A DNA stretch of 64,000 bases from Siphonodentalium dalli. Lineage: Eukaryota > Mollusca > Scaphopoda > Gadilida > Siphonodentaliidae. This document shows positions 22,935 to 34,334 of the stretch, one piece after another. The position numbers and the translations under genes were made by a program. The notes beneath the pieces were generated by a model, which saw only the letters and a program-made list of their open reading frames with translations, was not told the origin of the DNA and did not search any database. Numbering within the stretch: the first letter of the stretch is position 1; each line of letters begins with the position of its first letter. The stretch lies in assembly GCA_032622095.1 (NCBI GenBank), contig CP136064.1:175478247-175542246 (forward strand), read 5' to 3'.

Positions 22935-23900
22935 TCAGGTTAAGACGTTTGATCTTCTCTCAATATATAGAATAGGTTTACTTCAACATTATCCTTCAGA
23001 TATTCTGTGTTGACTGACCCAGTATTATGGCTAAATTGATCTTTTCCCATGGTTTCGGAAATATTTTTACCCAGGTTGGCAAAATTTGATTATTTTTACC
23101 CATTTTTTTTCAGGTGGGTGGTGCAGTTTTTTCCAGACACAAGGCGCGGGGGTGGGTGGGTGTATCGGTGCCGAAACAAAAAATAGTACTATAATGGAAT
23201 TGTGCGGCAGCGTAAAGAAAGTTTGGAGTTTGGGGATGATACCCGGGAAGATTTGAAAGGGCCGTCGGCCCTCTCCTACAACCCACGTTTGAATGCCGTA
23301 ATTCCGCTGAAGAGCGTTTGTAGGGTTTGTGAGATTGATATATACCCATGCACAGTAGGGGTTTGCCTACTGTGCATGGGGTGGATGCCACCAAAGCAAG
23401 AAGCAAAGCCCCACCCCCATTCCGAACCGGGACCGCCGGGGAATTAAGACTTACCTTGATTTCTCTGTGTGGGTTTTGTGCGTTGATATATATATCAATT
23501 GTTTTTAGTTGTGAATAGTTGTACTTATTGTCCTATTTAGTGCTTGCATGCACTCCAGTTGCCTTAGTCTGTTGTAGTCCGGGCTTGTACTACGGGCTCA
23601 ACTCTAGGAAGAGGGTGCAATGCCAGCCGGTTGACTTAAGGTCGGTTGGGGCGCCTCAACTCTTGATGGTGCAATGCCCGCCTTCCACTCATGTGCGAGT
23701 GTCAGAACCCGTTGACCTGGTTGTGTTGTGCATTCGCGGATGAGGAAGCAGCTGAGGCCAGATTGTGTTGGTTTGTGTCTCTGAAGGTTTGGAGTGCCAA
23801 GTAGTGTTTATAATTATAATGTCCCACCCGTCCTCTCATAAGCACAGGCGCGGGTGAAAGCGTGTATTTGCAAATTTGTATATGTAGTTGTTAGTATAGT
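22935..23900. other. Intergenic with a perfect 15-bp hairpin
   Basis: No gene recognised. At 23345-23359 and 23366-23380 CCCATGCACAGTAGG pairs perfectly with CCTACTGTGCATGGG across a 6-nt loop. The surrounding 1 kb is less AT-rich than its neighbours but has no coding signature. Confidence 0.45.
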
Positions 23901-23910
23901 TTTGAAAGAG

Positions 23911-24260
23911 ATAATTATTCGATAGCTTATACTACGACCACGACAAGCGTATATATGCCGCCCGAGGACATTCATCAGCGCCCAAGGAGCCATCTAGGGC
24001 GTGAGCCCGCTAACCTAGATATTGTTATTGGTGTTAGTCGTGTTTTGTGTTCAGGTATGTGAACTTGTTGTTCTGTGTAATGATTTTACAAGGTTAGCAG
24101 GTTAGTTGGTTGTTTGATGGAGATAATTACCCAATGGCTTATAAGACGGCGACAACAAGCGTATCTACGCCGCCCGAGGACATTCATCAGGGCCCAAGGA
24201 GCCATCTAGGGCCTGAGCCCGCTATATACCCTAGGTTTTGATATTATTGTTAGTCTTGTT
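23911..24260 (+). repeat. Two-copy tandem repeat, 211-bp period
   Basis: GCCGCCCGAGGACATTCATC, CCCAAGGAGCCATCTAGGGC and GAGCCCGCTA appear in both units, preceded in each by GATAATTA (23911 and 24122). Divergence is moderate. Nature unknown. Confidence 0.7.
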
Positions 24261-25254
24261 AGGCGGTCGATATTGCGGATTTTGCATGAAATGGGTTAGT
24301 ACAAGATGGGTTGTTTATACTGAGTTCTAGCATTGGACTTTATTGAGGACTTGCATTACTGCAGGGATGTACGGTGGCGTAGAACCGCAACACCACTTTA
24401 TTTATTATCTTGATTAATCAACTTAGCTATCTTGATTAATCAACTTAGCTATCTTGATTAATCAACTTAGCGATCTTGATTAATCAAGATAGCTAAGTTG
24501 ATTAATCAAGACAGTATCAACATTTTTGTGACATATTTCAAAAATCGATATCTAACGACTCTGAGCTTTGATGTTTTGGTTCCTCGACTCGAATCAAATA
24601 TTTTTAAACCCGAAGCCAGAGAAATAGTAATTTAGGGGCGTTTAATCGGATTATGCATCTTTAACTTTCTACTTAAGATGGACTTAAGATTGTTTTATGA
24701 AACGCGTTCGTGAAACGGAAAAGAAACATCATAAGATCCACCTTACGCCTTGGTTTAAGTTCATCTTAAGATCATGGAGTGGTGGAGGCCGCCATTGTTA
24801 TTGTTACTTGTTCTATAAACGAGACTTGTCCAACCTAATTATAAAAAAAATGCCAGTTTCAGCAAACTCGGGTAAAGAAAATTCTGTTTTGCGAACCTGG
24901 GTAAAAAAATCCCGGGACCAATTCATCAGTATTATGATGTTTCAAGACACGAAAAACAGTCAAAATGATCAGCTTCAGAATCAATTGTTTATTTATTCAA
25001 CACGTAAACCTCATATATAACATACGATAGTAATCAATATTCAACAATATATACATAACAAATTAATTATGCTGAATTATATATAATATGATAGTGCATT
25101 ATAACATATTGATCGGGTACTTTTGATAAGAGACACAAAGTCGCAACAGATATTACATTTTCAATATGTTTACAAATCTGATTCCCAACAACCCCTGATG
25201 TTAAAAACAGACGCCCCCTTTGTCTATAACATATTGTCATCGGTCCATTTTAGA
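24261..25254. other. Intergenic, contains a palindromic minisatellite
   Basis: Apart from the 24407-24515 repeat, this stretch shows only CTTAAGAT/ATCTTAAG motifs near 24670 and 24770. The open frame 24697-25020 crosses them and has no domain. Confidence 0.4.
24407..24515. repeat. 22-bp minisatellite folding back on itself
   Basis: ATCTTGATTAATCAACTTAG plus CT is repeated three times exactly in 22-bp steps (24407, 24429, 24451). The series then reverses polarity, giving AGCTAAGTTGATTAATCAAG. Each unit also contains the palindrome TTGATTAATCAA, so the region can form many alternative hairpins. Confidence 0.85.
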
Positions 25255-25258
25255 TTAA

Positions 25259-26206
25259 GGACTTTGCTAACCCAATTTTCTCCAAATTTGATGGAGTCAA
25301 AATAAAGGTTTCTGTTCACTTTTGTTAGTAATCACAGTAACCAACCCCATGAATGCAACATTTTAAGAGTATAATTCGTGGTGGAATATGTTAGAAATAC
25401 TAAATGTGAAAATTATAGAGGTTTTTAAAATCTATTTTTTCGAACCCAAAATCAATAAACACAAAGTCCATATCAAAGAATAAAATATGGCAATGTGTAC
25501 TGAACACTGTGAAGAACGATGAACAATAAAATAATATTTATATTTATCAAGCATTCTTTGATAAAATTACTAAGAACCAATTGTTTACAAATAATTTAGA
25601 AACTTGCCGGACATCGCTTGTAGAGAGGTGACAGTTAAGTGTTAATATCTGTGGACAGTGGTGTGTTGTGAATCTCTTGACAAAAGAACTGTGTAATCCC
25701 CAATCTGGTGGTACCCCATAGCCCAGAAACTAGGTCACCAATCAGCCTGAATAGGATATAATATTCTCATGGTTCAGCACTTGCTGGTCATAATCCCAGC
25801 TGGCTTGAGTGAACATTAACTTGACCCATCAAATTCAGTTCCCAAATAGCTTTTCTGAGCAATGAAATCTACCATTTGTAAACAACTGCTTCCAAGCCAA
25901 AAGTCTTAATACTGAAGAAATGTGAGTTATATCTTTATTGTTCATCATTCTTCACAGTGTTCAGTACACATACTCATATCTTTTTCTTAGATATGATCTT
26001 TGTGTTTGTTGAATTTGGGTTCGAAAAAATAGATTTTAAAAACTTCTACAAATTTCACATTTTGAATTTCTAACATAATCTACCATGAATTATACTCTTC
26101 AAATGTTGCATCCATGGGTTTGATTACTGTGATTACTAATAAAAGTGAACATAAACCTTTATTTTGGTCTCCATTAAATTTGGGGAAAATTGGGTTAGAA
26201 AAGTCC
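25259..26206. mobile_element. TTAA-flanked MITE family C, copy 1 (948 bp)
   Basis: GGACTTTGCTAACCCAATTT at the left is inverted at the right end (AAATTGGGTTAGAAAAGTCC), with TTAA at 25255-25258 and 26207-26210. The arms stay recognisable inverted repeats for over 300 bp, e.g. GAACACTGTGAAGAACGATG against CATTCTTCACAGTGTTCAGT. Related to 30869-31857. Confidence 0.85.
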
Positions 26207-26293
26207 TTAAGTGACATTACAATAACTAAATCGAACGAATTACCGTATGGAGTAAAATACTATGTTTTTTTGTCAAAGCAATCTGGTATATTA

Positions 26294-26397
26294 GGTCAGG
26301 GGTAATGACTCGATACTGGACATTCGTGAACTAGATGGTCGATGGCGTAAGCCGCGACCATTTTGTTTACGAATGTCCAGCAGCGAGTCCATTGACC
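26294..26397. other. 104-nt imperfect hairpin
   Basis: GGTCA, GACTCG and TGGACATTCGT on the left arm pair with ACGAATGTCCA, CGAGTC and TTGACC on the right. TGGTCG/CGACCA continues the stem toward a short loop. Size and shape resemble an animal microRNA precursor, but a relic foldback element is equally possible. Confidence 0.35.
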
Positions 26398-26421
26398 GAC
26401 TTAAAACACAGTTTAATACAA

Positions 26422-26490
26422 GAAAACCATAGTCAGAAATGGTAACGCCACCAAGATCGTATTATTAGCCATAAATATAAATCATAATAT
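26422..26490 (+). repeat. Dispersed 70-80-bp repeat, copy 2
   Basis: Near-identical to 19684-19765 (AAGAAAACCATAGTCAGAAA then GCCACCAAGATCGTATTATT). Confidence 0.75.
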
Positions 26491-26930
26491 AAAATATATT
26501 GGTTACATGAATGGACCGCCTCAGAATTCCGTTAAGATAAGTAATTCTTCAAATTATTACAATGAACTACGGCTTATAAATTACTGCAGGTTTCTCATTC
26601 GCCACACCAGAATGCTTCTAAATGCGGATCAAAGCTAAGAGTGCGTGGCACAGCCATTGTTCATAGACATTTTACAGATAGCGAGAATGATGCATGCTGG
26701 GAACGAAAGCATCCACAGCAAAGCCATGTGCTTACGGAGGCATGCGTTTATTATAGGGGATTTATGGTGGGCCTATAAAACTAATTATAACTTTGTTATC
26801 TGTCATAGTTTATGCGTGAAATTTTAAACATATATACCTGGACATCTACCCCTTCCAGAATGTTGAAAAACATTTTCAGTTGCTCATCGTATTTTTATAG
26901 ACGAAATAGTCCGAAATTCCAGAAAATTGC

Positions 26931-27618
26931 GCTCAATGTTTTAATGTGTTACAAAACGTCTGATAAAAATAGTTCTATCGGGAATATTCACACCATTTTT
27001 TTTCAGAGAACATAGTGTAAATATAGTCCTATCGGGATATCATAAAGGAGATTAATTAAACCCCTCAGACTGCCGAAACTGACGACATTAAATTCGCTTT
27101 TTCGTGTCCCGCGGAAATGAAACTTGTCTGTCCATTGATGACGTTATTTATTTGACATAGTATTTTTTTTCTTCTGTTGTATTTGAACACTTGTTGCACG
27201 CGCAGGCTGCACGATCATAATAACTTCAACCGATAAGCGCCGACTGATACCCGCGCAACAGTTTGTCTCAAATAAATTGTTATCAAAACGCAGGTTTATG
27301 GCCGCGGACATAAGCCGATTAAGTGTAATGTAATTTATCCATGAACTTGACTGAAAAATTGTGATTCTATCACCATTAGCCACGAAAATGGGACCTCTAA
27401 ACAGGCAAGTTTGATTTTCGGGGGACACGAACAAGCGAATTTATTGTCGGCAGTTTCGGCAGTCTGAGGGTTAATTAATCCCGAATTAAACGGAACTACT
27501 TTACGATAGTCCGATAGGACTATGTTTACTCTATGCATGTTCTCTGAAAAAATAGTGTGAATATTCCCGATAGAACTCTTTTTATCAGACGTTGTGTAAC
27601 ACCTTAAAACATTGAGCG
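26931..27618. mobile_element. Large foldback, 200-bp arms
   Basis: GCTCAATGTTTTAA, ACGTCTGATAAAAA, TTCTATCGGGAATATTCACA, CCTCAGACTGCCGAAACTG and TTCGTGTCCC on the left arm (26931-27128) recur inverted in the same order on the right arm (about 27410-27618). The loop is about 280 bp. Direct repeats of TATAAAATATATTGGTT with CTCAGAATTCCGTTAA lie outside it at about 26489 and 27741. No coding capacity. Confidence 0.78.
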
Positions 27619-27789
27619 GTTATAGCGCAAACCGAAATGTGTTGTCTTGCAAGATATCCCACCGCTTTAGCTAAATTTACCTTCCTACAATATCCATAAA
27701 GAGGATCATATATTATATACCCACGGTTTTAATTATAGAATATAAAATATATTGGTTTCGCGAATGACCAACTCAGAATTCCGTTAAAA

Positions 27790-28690
27790 TAACAATAACA
27801 ACCAGCACCTATAACGAACCGTTTTACTGGACTTGGCCTACTGGTCGCGTAGTTCCGACTTTTAAATAAACGGAATTTCCAACTCTATAAATAAAAGCCC
27901 CACAATGCATTCGCCCTGTCCACCACGCAATATCAAAATCTCAGCAGCTAGATACACCACAGGTGGCGTAATAAATGCTCTTTATTATTTCCATATCAGG
28001 AATACAGTAACAAACAAGACAGCAGTAAAATAAATGGGGACAAAAAGTTAGTGTAATCATGTATGAAATTTCCAACTGTTAAAATTCTTTATAACAGTTG
28101 TGACTCCCACCCCCTCAAAATACCTCCATCATTCGATCCCCGTCCCCATCATAATGGGGACAATAATTACTAGTTGGGATACCAGGCAATGGTAACCATG
28201 TATTTTAACCTTTATGTTGTAGTGTAATAATGTATGAAATTTCCAACTACATGTGCATTAACTTTTTTTTACAAAAGTTGTGAATCATACACACTCAAAA
28301 TCTAACTTCCACCCCCACCCCACTACACTGTCCCTTCCACTTAAAAACATTCTGGAGATCAAGTTGGCCACAGGTGTTCAGTTATTATACCCCACGTGTC
28401 TTGGACTGTTGCCAAATTCACAGTGCTCCATTAGAGGGCCTGCTTGGACTGTTGCCAAATTCACAATGTTAACTGCAGAGAGGTTGTATGTTATTGGAGA
28501 CGTTCTAATATGACAATAGGCTGGCCTAATTAACGAACCATGCACAGCTAAATACACACAAGCAACTTTTAATCTTCAAATAGATACAATTGTCGGCCTC
28601 CAAAATTCAATATACTTTCTTATATACAAACAAACATTGAACTCATACCATTGTTTCACTTAACCAAAATAGCGAATTTCCCCAAAAGAA
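27790..28690. other. Intergenic with short duplications
   Basis: ATGTATGAAATTTCCAACT occurs at about 28060 and 28231, within a loose 170-bp duplication. TTGGACTGTTGCCAAATTCA occurs twice, 52 bp apart (28402 and 28444). No gene recognised. Confidence 0.5.
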
Positions 28691-29204
28691 CGCATATAGA
28701 CTGCGCATGCGCAATTATATTAAAATACCCACAATACACTTCACGAGGCTCTCAATGGGTTATAATATTTGTTTTCCAAATTTGTTTTATCTTCAACTAA
28801 AAACAAATAGTCTATCGAAATAACTTTCAAATTAATATTACACGTTTCTATAAATAAGCAAATTAGTATATATAAACAAAGCGTATTTCATTAATATTTG
28901 ACTACAAAAAATACTCGGAACACAACTGTAAATAAACTAACTTGAGACTCTCAGTCACTCACACCGTCACAGTCTCACTCAGTCTCACTATCGAGCTGAC
29001 ACTCAGAACAGCATCCGAAGCCGCAAATTTGGAAATTCGCCATTTTTCTTCAAACAATTTTATTCTTTACAAAATACAAATTATCGGGTTAACATAAAAC
29101 CATTCAAAAATTGAAACAAACTTAAATAATAAATAAATTAAACCATAAACTCTTACCATAATTACAGAAAATAAAAGATGGCCGTTACTACAAAAAAAAC
29201 AGAC

Positions 29205-29745
29205 ATGCGCACTCCAATTAAAATTACCCATAATTCAGTTCACTACACCAGGGGCTCCCAACGGGTTATACAATATTTTCAGGCTATCAGATTATTTATA
29301 TTTTCGACTTTAAGTTTACAATTTGAGCCTGTCCTCACTCTATCGATACGATTTATCATAAACATATTATACACCAGTGGCGTTAACTTTACAACTTCGG
29401 CATCTACGTGATTATATCGGTACGATTCAGTAAGGTACAAACAAACTCCATAAAATACCCACAATTCAGTTCACTACATGCAGGGGCTCCCAATAGGTTA
29501 TTCCCATTTATTATGGGCTCCCAATAGGTTATACAATATTTTCAGGCTATCAGATTATTTATATTTTCAACAACATATTATTACACCGGTGACTTTTAGT
29601 TTACAATTTGAGCCTGTCCTGACTCTATCGATAGGATTTATCATATTTTCATAAACGTATTATACACCGCTGGCGTTAACTTTACAATTTCGGCATCTAC
29701 GTGATTATATCGGTACGATTGAGTAAGGTACAAACAATCTCCAAG
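29205..29745 (+). repeat. Two-copy tandem repeat, about 263-bp period
   Basis: CAATATTTTCAGGCTATCAG starts at 29271 and 29534. TTACAATTTGAGCCTGTCCT, CATCTACGTGATTATATCGG and AAGGTACAAACAA follow in both. Copy 2 has a small insertion with ATTACACCGGTGAC. The ACCCATAATTCAGTTCACTA leader occurs in both and, more diverged, at 28725. Confidence 0.78.
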
Positions 29746-29795
29746 AATACATTCGCCCTGTACTCCATGCGATATAAAAAAAACAAATGCTAGAA

Positions 29796-29820
29796 ACACC
29801 ACACTAGGTGGCGTAATAAT
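29796..29820 (+). promoter_or_regulatory. CTCF-like core inside a dispersed repeat
   Basis: CACCACACTAGGTGGCGTAA fits 12 of 14 positions of the vertebrate CTCF core CCASYAGRKGGCRS. Two further copies of the same repeat module, at about 21838-21862 and 27951-27975, keep GGTGGCGTAATAA but differ just before it. Confidence 0.3.
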
Positions 29821-29829
29821 ACACAAGGA

Positions 29830-30864
29830 TAAATTACATTGATACGGATGAAATATCGACAAATGAGACGTTTACGAACGTTTTTCTGCATGGGGGAAAA
29901 TAGTCCTTGGCAGACAACAAAACCACGCCCCTTGACATGGCTCGTGTGAGTGGAAATTGCACGTGGATTTTGTCGCGTTAACAAAATTGTCCAGGCATAT
30001 GCATGCAGTTGTCCAGTACAGCGTTGTTCGAAACTAAACTTCGATATACGCAAACATATAATAAAATATTTGTTTTCGCTGTAAATATAAGTAGTATATA
30101 TGCGTAATGTATATTTTCGACGCAACTATCTGTATTTTTGGGCACGAACGCATTTTAGGATATATTTGACTCAGGAATTATCAAAGTAATATCGTTCGGC
30201 GCAGAGGAACAGTAACTATATATTATGATGGCGTGTTGTGTTTGAATATGATAGATACAACTGGTATGCAAATTAACTGGCATGCTGCCTTTTCTTACAA
30301 GAATTGTATTAAGTGGGGTTTATAAGCACAATTCAGATGTATGTTATTGTGAACGGGTGTTAGAGAGCGAACTATTTCTCGAATAGAGGTCCCCATGGGA
30401 GTTCGTTGTGCATACGTTGGGAGACATGACCATTCTAAAGTACGAATGTCGACTTGTGGTAAAACGTATCGACTTGTTGTACAAAGCATAGTATACAATG
30501 CCCATTCGGAGATATAGAAAGTCGAGGTAGAACAAAGGAACTGGGTTTTAACATATAAAAGACAACTCTTAGCCTTGACTGTGAGGAAAAACTATCCATT
30601 TTGACTATAGGTGAAAGAAAGTGAGAAACCGATAATTTTTCCAACAACAAAAAAGCTACATATGGGTTGTGTATTTTAGCTAATATCTCTTTATCATGCA
30701 GCAATGTGTCTCTTTATCATGCAGCAATGTGTCTCTTTATCATGCAGCAATGTGTCTCTTTACTATCATTTAACCATTGAGTTACTACATGGATTCTCCC
30801 TTTCAGTTATAAAACTAACGATGATACATTGGAATGGACCATCATTATTCATCTGAAGGGATGT
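29830..30864. other. Intergenic; 23-bp minisatellite near the end
   Basis: No credible gene. At 30686-30766 TCTCTTTATCATGCAGCAAT plus GTG repeats in 23-bp steps, about 3.5 copies, almost exactly. Confidence 0.5.
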
Positions 30865-30868
30865 TTAA

Positions 30869-31857
30869 GGGCTTTGTGGACCCAATTTTCCCAAAATGTC
30901 CCAAAATTTTATAGAGTCCAAATAAAGGATTCTGTTCATGTATATTAGTCATAATATAAACCGAGCCCATTGATACAACATTTTGAGAGTATACTTCATG
31001 GTGGATTATGTTAGAAATACAAAATGTGAACTTTATTGAGATTTAAAAAAAAATAATTTAGAGGCAATGGTCCAAGAAAAACAAAGTCCAAATTTAAGAA
31101 TCAAATATGGGAATATGTACTGAACACTGTGATGAATGATGTATTACAAAAAGAATATTATATTTCTTGAGTGTTCTTTGATAAAATGACTTTGAACCGG
31201 TTGTTGACAAATGATATATACTTGCTTGCATGTTGGCTATGTGGGTGGCAGCAGGCACGGGTTAACAGCTGGCCATTGTAACTGCTCTGGACTCTGTTGA
31301 CAATAGAATGCTAATCCTCAATCATACCCCTGCCATAGCCACAGTAATTCTAGTAAGTAGGTCACCACTCACTCAGGGTGAACAGGCATGTTGTAGTTTG
31401 ACACCTGTTGACACTGGTAAAAAGCCATTCAAATCGGAATGGACATCAGCCATGAAAGGTTGACCCATTAACTGCTGCCTCTCAGTCAACCATATTCTGA
31501 AGTTAGTATATCATTTGTCAACAACCGGTTCAAAGTCATTTTATCAAAGAACACTCAAGAAATATAATATTCTTTTTGTAATACATCATTCATCACAGTG
31601 TTCAGTACATATTCCCATATTTGATTCTTAAATTTGGACTTTGTTTTTCTTGGACCATTGCCTCTAAATTTTTTTTTTTTTAAATCTCAATAAAGTTCAC
31701 ATTTTGTATTTCTAACATAATCCACCATGAAGTATACTCTCAAAATGCTGCATCAATGGGCATGGTTTCTATTATTACTAATATACATGAACAGAATCCT
31801 TTATTCTGACTCTATAAAATTTAGGGAAATTTTGGAAAAATTGGGTCCACAAAGCCC
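30869..31857. mobile_element. TTAA-flanked MITE family C, copy 2 (989 bp)
   Basis: GGGCTTTGTGGACCCAATTT and its inverse at the right end, with TTAA at 30865-30868 and 31858-31861. The arms are inverted repeats of about 340 bp with only scattered differences: for example CAAAAAGAATATTATATTTC near 31147 is matched inverted near 31565. The central 300 bp is unique. It could form a long double-stranded RNA if transcribed. Non-coding. Confidence 0.88.
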
Positions 31858-31861
31858 TTAA

Positions 31862-32775
31862 GATATACAAAGAAGCAGATGACAGATAATACAAATACAG
31901 AAGGATTCCTATTTATTGGTGGGAAATGTTCAGATAATAAGTTCAACAAACGGCCTTATGGTCTATATATAGCCGTGTTTTATACCCAAACTCTTCGAAG
32001 AAAAATGGGAGGTATACTGGATTGACTGTCCGTCCGTCCGGGCTAATATCTCAGTCATGGGTAATCGGATCTGAAAAAAAAAATGGTATGATGGTTCATC
32101 ATCATGACTGTTTCGAAATAAGGGCAAATATCATTGTTCGCGTTCGTTCTAGGGTTATCCTTCTTTGTTTATCTGAATTTTTGTTATCCGTCCGTGCAGT
32201 TATCTCAGCCATGTGTTATCGGTGTACATAACATTTGGAAACACAGTTCGCCACCATGACTACTTTCAAAAGAGGGCCAAAATATTGTTGCATAATGTTT
32301 CAGTTCAAGCTCCAAGCAGAGTTCAGTCGCATGCTATACGCAGGACTTACCGCTGCCAACACATATACGCAAAATGAGAGGAAATCACGCATTGTTTTAT
32401 TTGAGATTTTTCATTCTGCATTATTCTGAGAAACTGAACTGTCCATATGCATTTGAAAATTGTCTGGATCAAGCCAGAATGAATTGTAACTGAAAAAGCA
32501 CTTCAATCAAAAATATATAATTAATTAAGAAAATATACATGGTGACATGATGGTGTAGCGAGGGCAATGAACTCTGTTTTGCAGCTTGGTTTCAGTTTGG
32601 CACCGTGTAGGTATATATGTCAGCATCCGAGGTGCAACTTCTTATTGCACTTATTATTTGAACATTTCCTTTAAGGGAACTCGTCAACGAGTATATTATT
32701 TAGTAAATACAGGGTTAAGTAACACACATAAGTGTGGCTTTAGAACAGTAATTAACATAAGATATACCAAGACGT
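31862..32775. other. Intergenic, no gene seen
   Basis: Around 32015-32215 there are two loosely similar GTCCGTCCG and TCTCAGCCATG segments, apparently remnants of an invertebrate repeat family. Short open frames here have no domain. Confidence 0.4.
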
Positions 32776-32776
32776 T

Positions 32777-32810
<34 letters not shown>
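32776..32810. repeat. (GT)n microsatellite
   Basis: An almost uninterrupted GT dinucleotide run of about 34 bp. Confidence 0.95.
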
Positions 32811-32812
<2 letters not shown>

Positions 32813-33060
32813 CTCTTAAGGAGGAAAAGTTACAGAGTTGCAAAGATTTCTGGGTGTGACCTTTGTGTGGTATATATATATGACAATTCAACATGATCCA
32901 CCCAACATCATAGCAGACTAGCAGGACCACTTAACCAGGGGTGGTTATACTGCAGAGCTGTATTATTGTATTTGTCGTCCATTGTATTCGCCAATCAACT
33001 CGTCCTCGCGATAACTTCGGGTGAGTGACTTTTTGTGTGCCATTTCCAATCAATCAACAG

Positions 33061-33236
33061 ACAAACATTATCCGCATTATCGCCTTTCGGACATTCCTTT
33101 GAAAGTGCAATACTGGATCGTTGCGCTTACTGTAATTTTACCCGTTTTAGCTGGTTTTAATGCAGTATTGTATCATAGTAAACAATTGCTAATGATCCAT
33201 TCACACGTCAAAGAAATGGCAATGGAGCGGTTCTAG
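33061..33236 (+). CDS. Candidate terminal exon, single membrane segment (weak)
   Basis: An open frame of about 58 codons follows an acceptor-like CAATCAATCAACAG (AG at 33059-33060) and ends at a TAG. The product would read KHYPHYRLSDIPLKVQYW, then a strongly hydrophobic stretch (IVALTVILPVLAGFNAVLY), then a basic/acidic tail ending MAMERF. There is no in-frame ATG before the hydrophobic segment, so it could only be an internal or last exon entered in phase 1. I do not recognise the protein and no partner exon is seen. A MITE begins 10 bp downstream. It may be chance. Confidence 0.2.
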
Positions 33237-33245
33237 ATGCGTTAA

Positions 33246-34151
33246 GGGGGAGACGCACGTTTTGCATAAATCCAGCCAAAAATGGCACAGATTTTCAACA
33301 AAGAACATCTCTGGATCTTTCTGGCAAAAAAATCGTCATTGTATATAGAATCTGAGCCATTATCAAGAGACAACAAAAACAATGGATTTTAATACTTTTG
33401 AGAGGTTAAAAATATTATTTAATTGTTTGTCCCTTTCGGTACCAAGAACTGTTAAAATAATTAATAATTTCACAGAAAACTCCAATCACCAAATAGCTTA
33501 TTGTCTTGGTTCTCTGAGAGGAGGCTTCATTGTTATCATACCCCCATATATTATAATGAAGAATAAAGCAGTCACAAACATTCCAGCCAATGAAAATAAA
33601 TGTTGAGATGCATGGTGGTCCACCCAAGCAGAGACTGATAAACTTGAATTAGGCCACATAGTTAAGAGATATGGTGGCCAGGTTTAACTTGGTTATCAAT
33701 CCATACCCACAACTCATCTCAGCCCAATTTTCCATTGACCAACAGGCATGGCATGAAAATTCTCAAATATAGAAAATTATTTATGGGTAGTTGCCTTTCT
33801 AAATGAAAATAATCATTAAATTTCACGAATCAAGAATAATTAATTCACCTCTCATGATCTTGAGATATGATATCATGGATATATGAACTGTACTTTTGAA
33901 AAAAAAAATCTATTTTACAGAAGTTCTTGGTACCTGAAAACAGTGAAATTTTAAATATTTTTCATGCCATAAAAGTAAAGTAAATGAGGTTATGATATCT
34001 AATGGGTCGATGGTTCTTAAATATATATATATATATATATATTGTGTCACAATAATCGCTTGTACCAAATTTCACAAAGAAATACCTGGCACATTTTGAT
34101 CAAATCCATTTTGAAATACCAGGAAATTTTGGCAAAACGTGCGTCTGATCC
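33246..34151 (-). mobile_element. TTAA-flanked MITE family B, copy 2 (906 bp)
   Basis: GGGGGAGACGCACGTTTTGC at the left, preceded by TTAA (33242-33245), and GGCAAAACGTGCGTCTGATC at the right, followed by a degenerate TTTA. Inverted relative to 11045-11935. Contains a 24-bp AT run near 34020. Confidence 0.8.
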
Positions 34152-34296
34152 TTTATCAGTCGAGGTATACCCGGTAGTTCAATTTGGCGTATTAGAATTT
34201 TGAAAACGTTAATGTGAATGTTAATGTTGTCCATAATAAGTATGTGCCAAATCCAAATACAGAAAACTGTCGTCAATATGTTTAGTAACATGACTG

Positions 34297-34334
<38 letters not shown>

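Noticed and set aside
30435-30704. 89-codon minus-strand frame as a possible gene
   Set aside because: No recognisable motif, borders a 23-bp minisatellite, and no splice or start context stands out.
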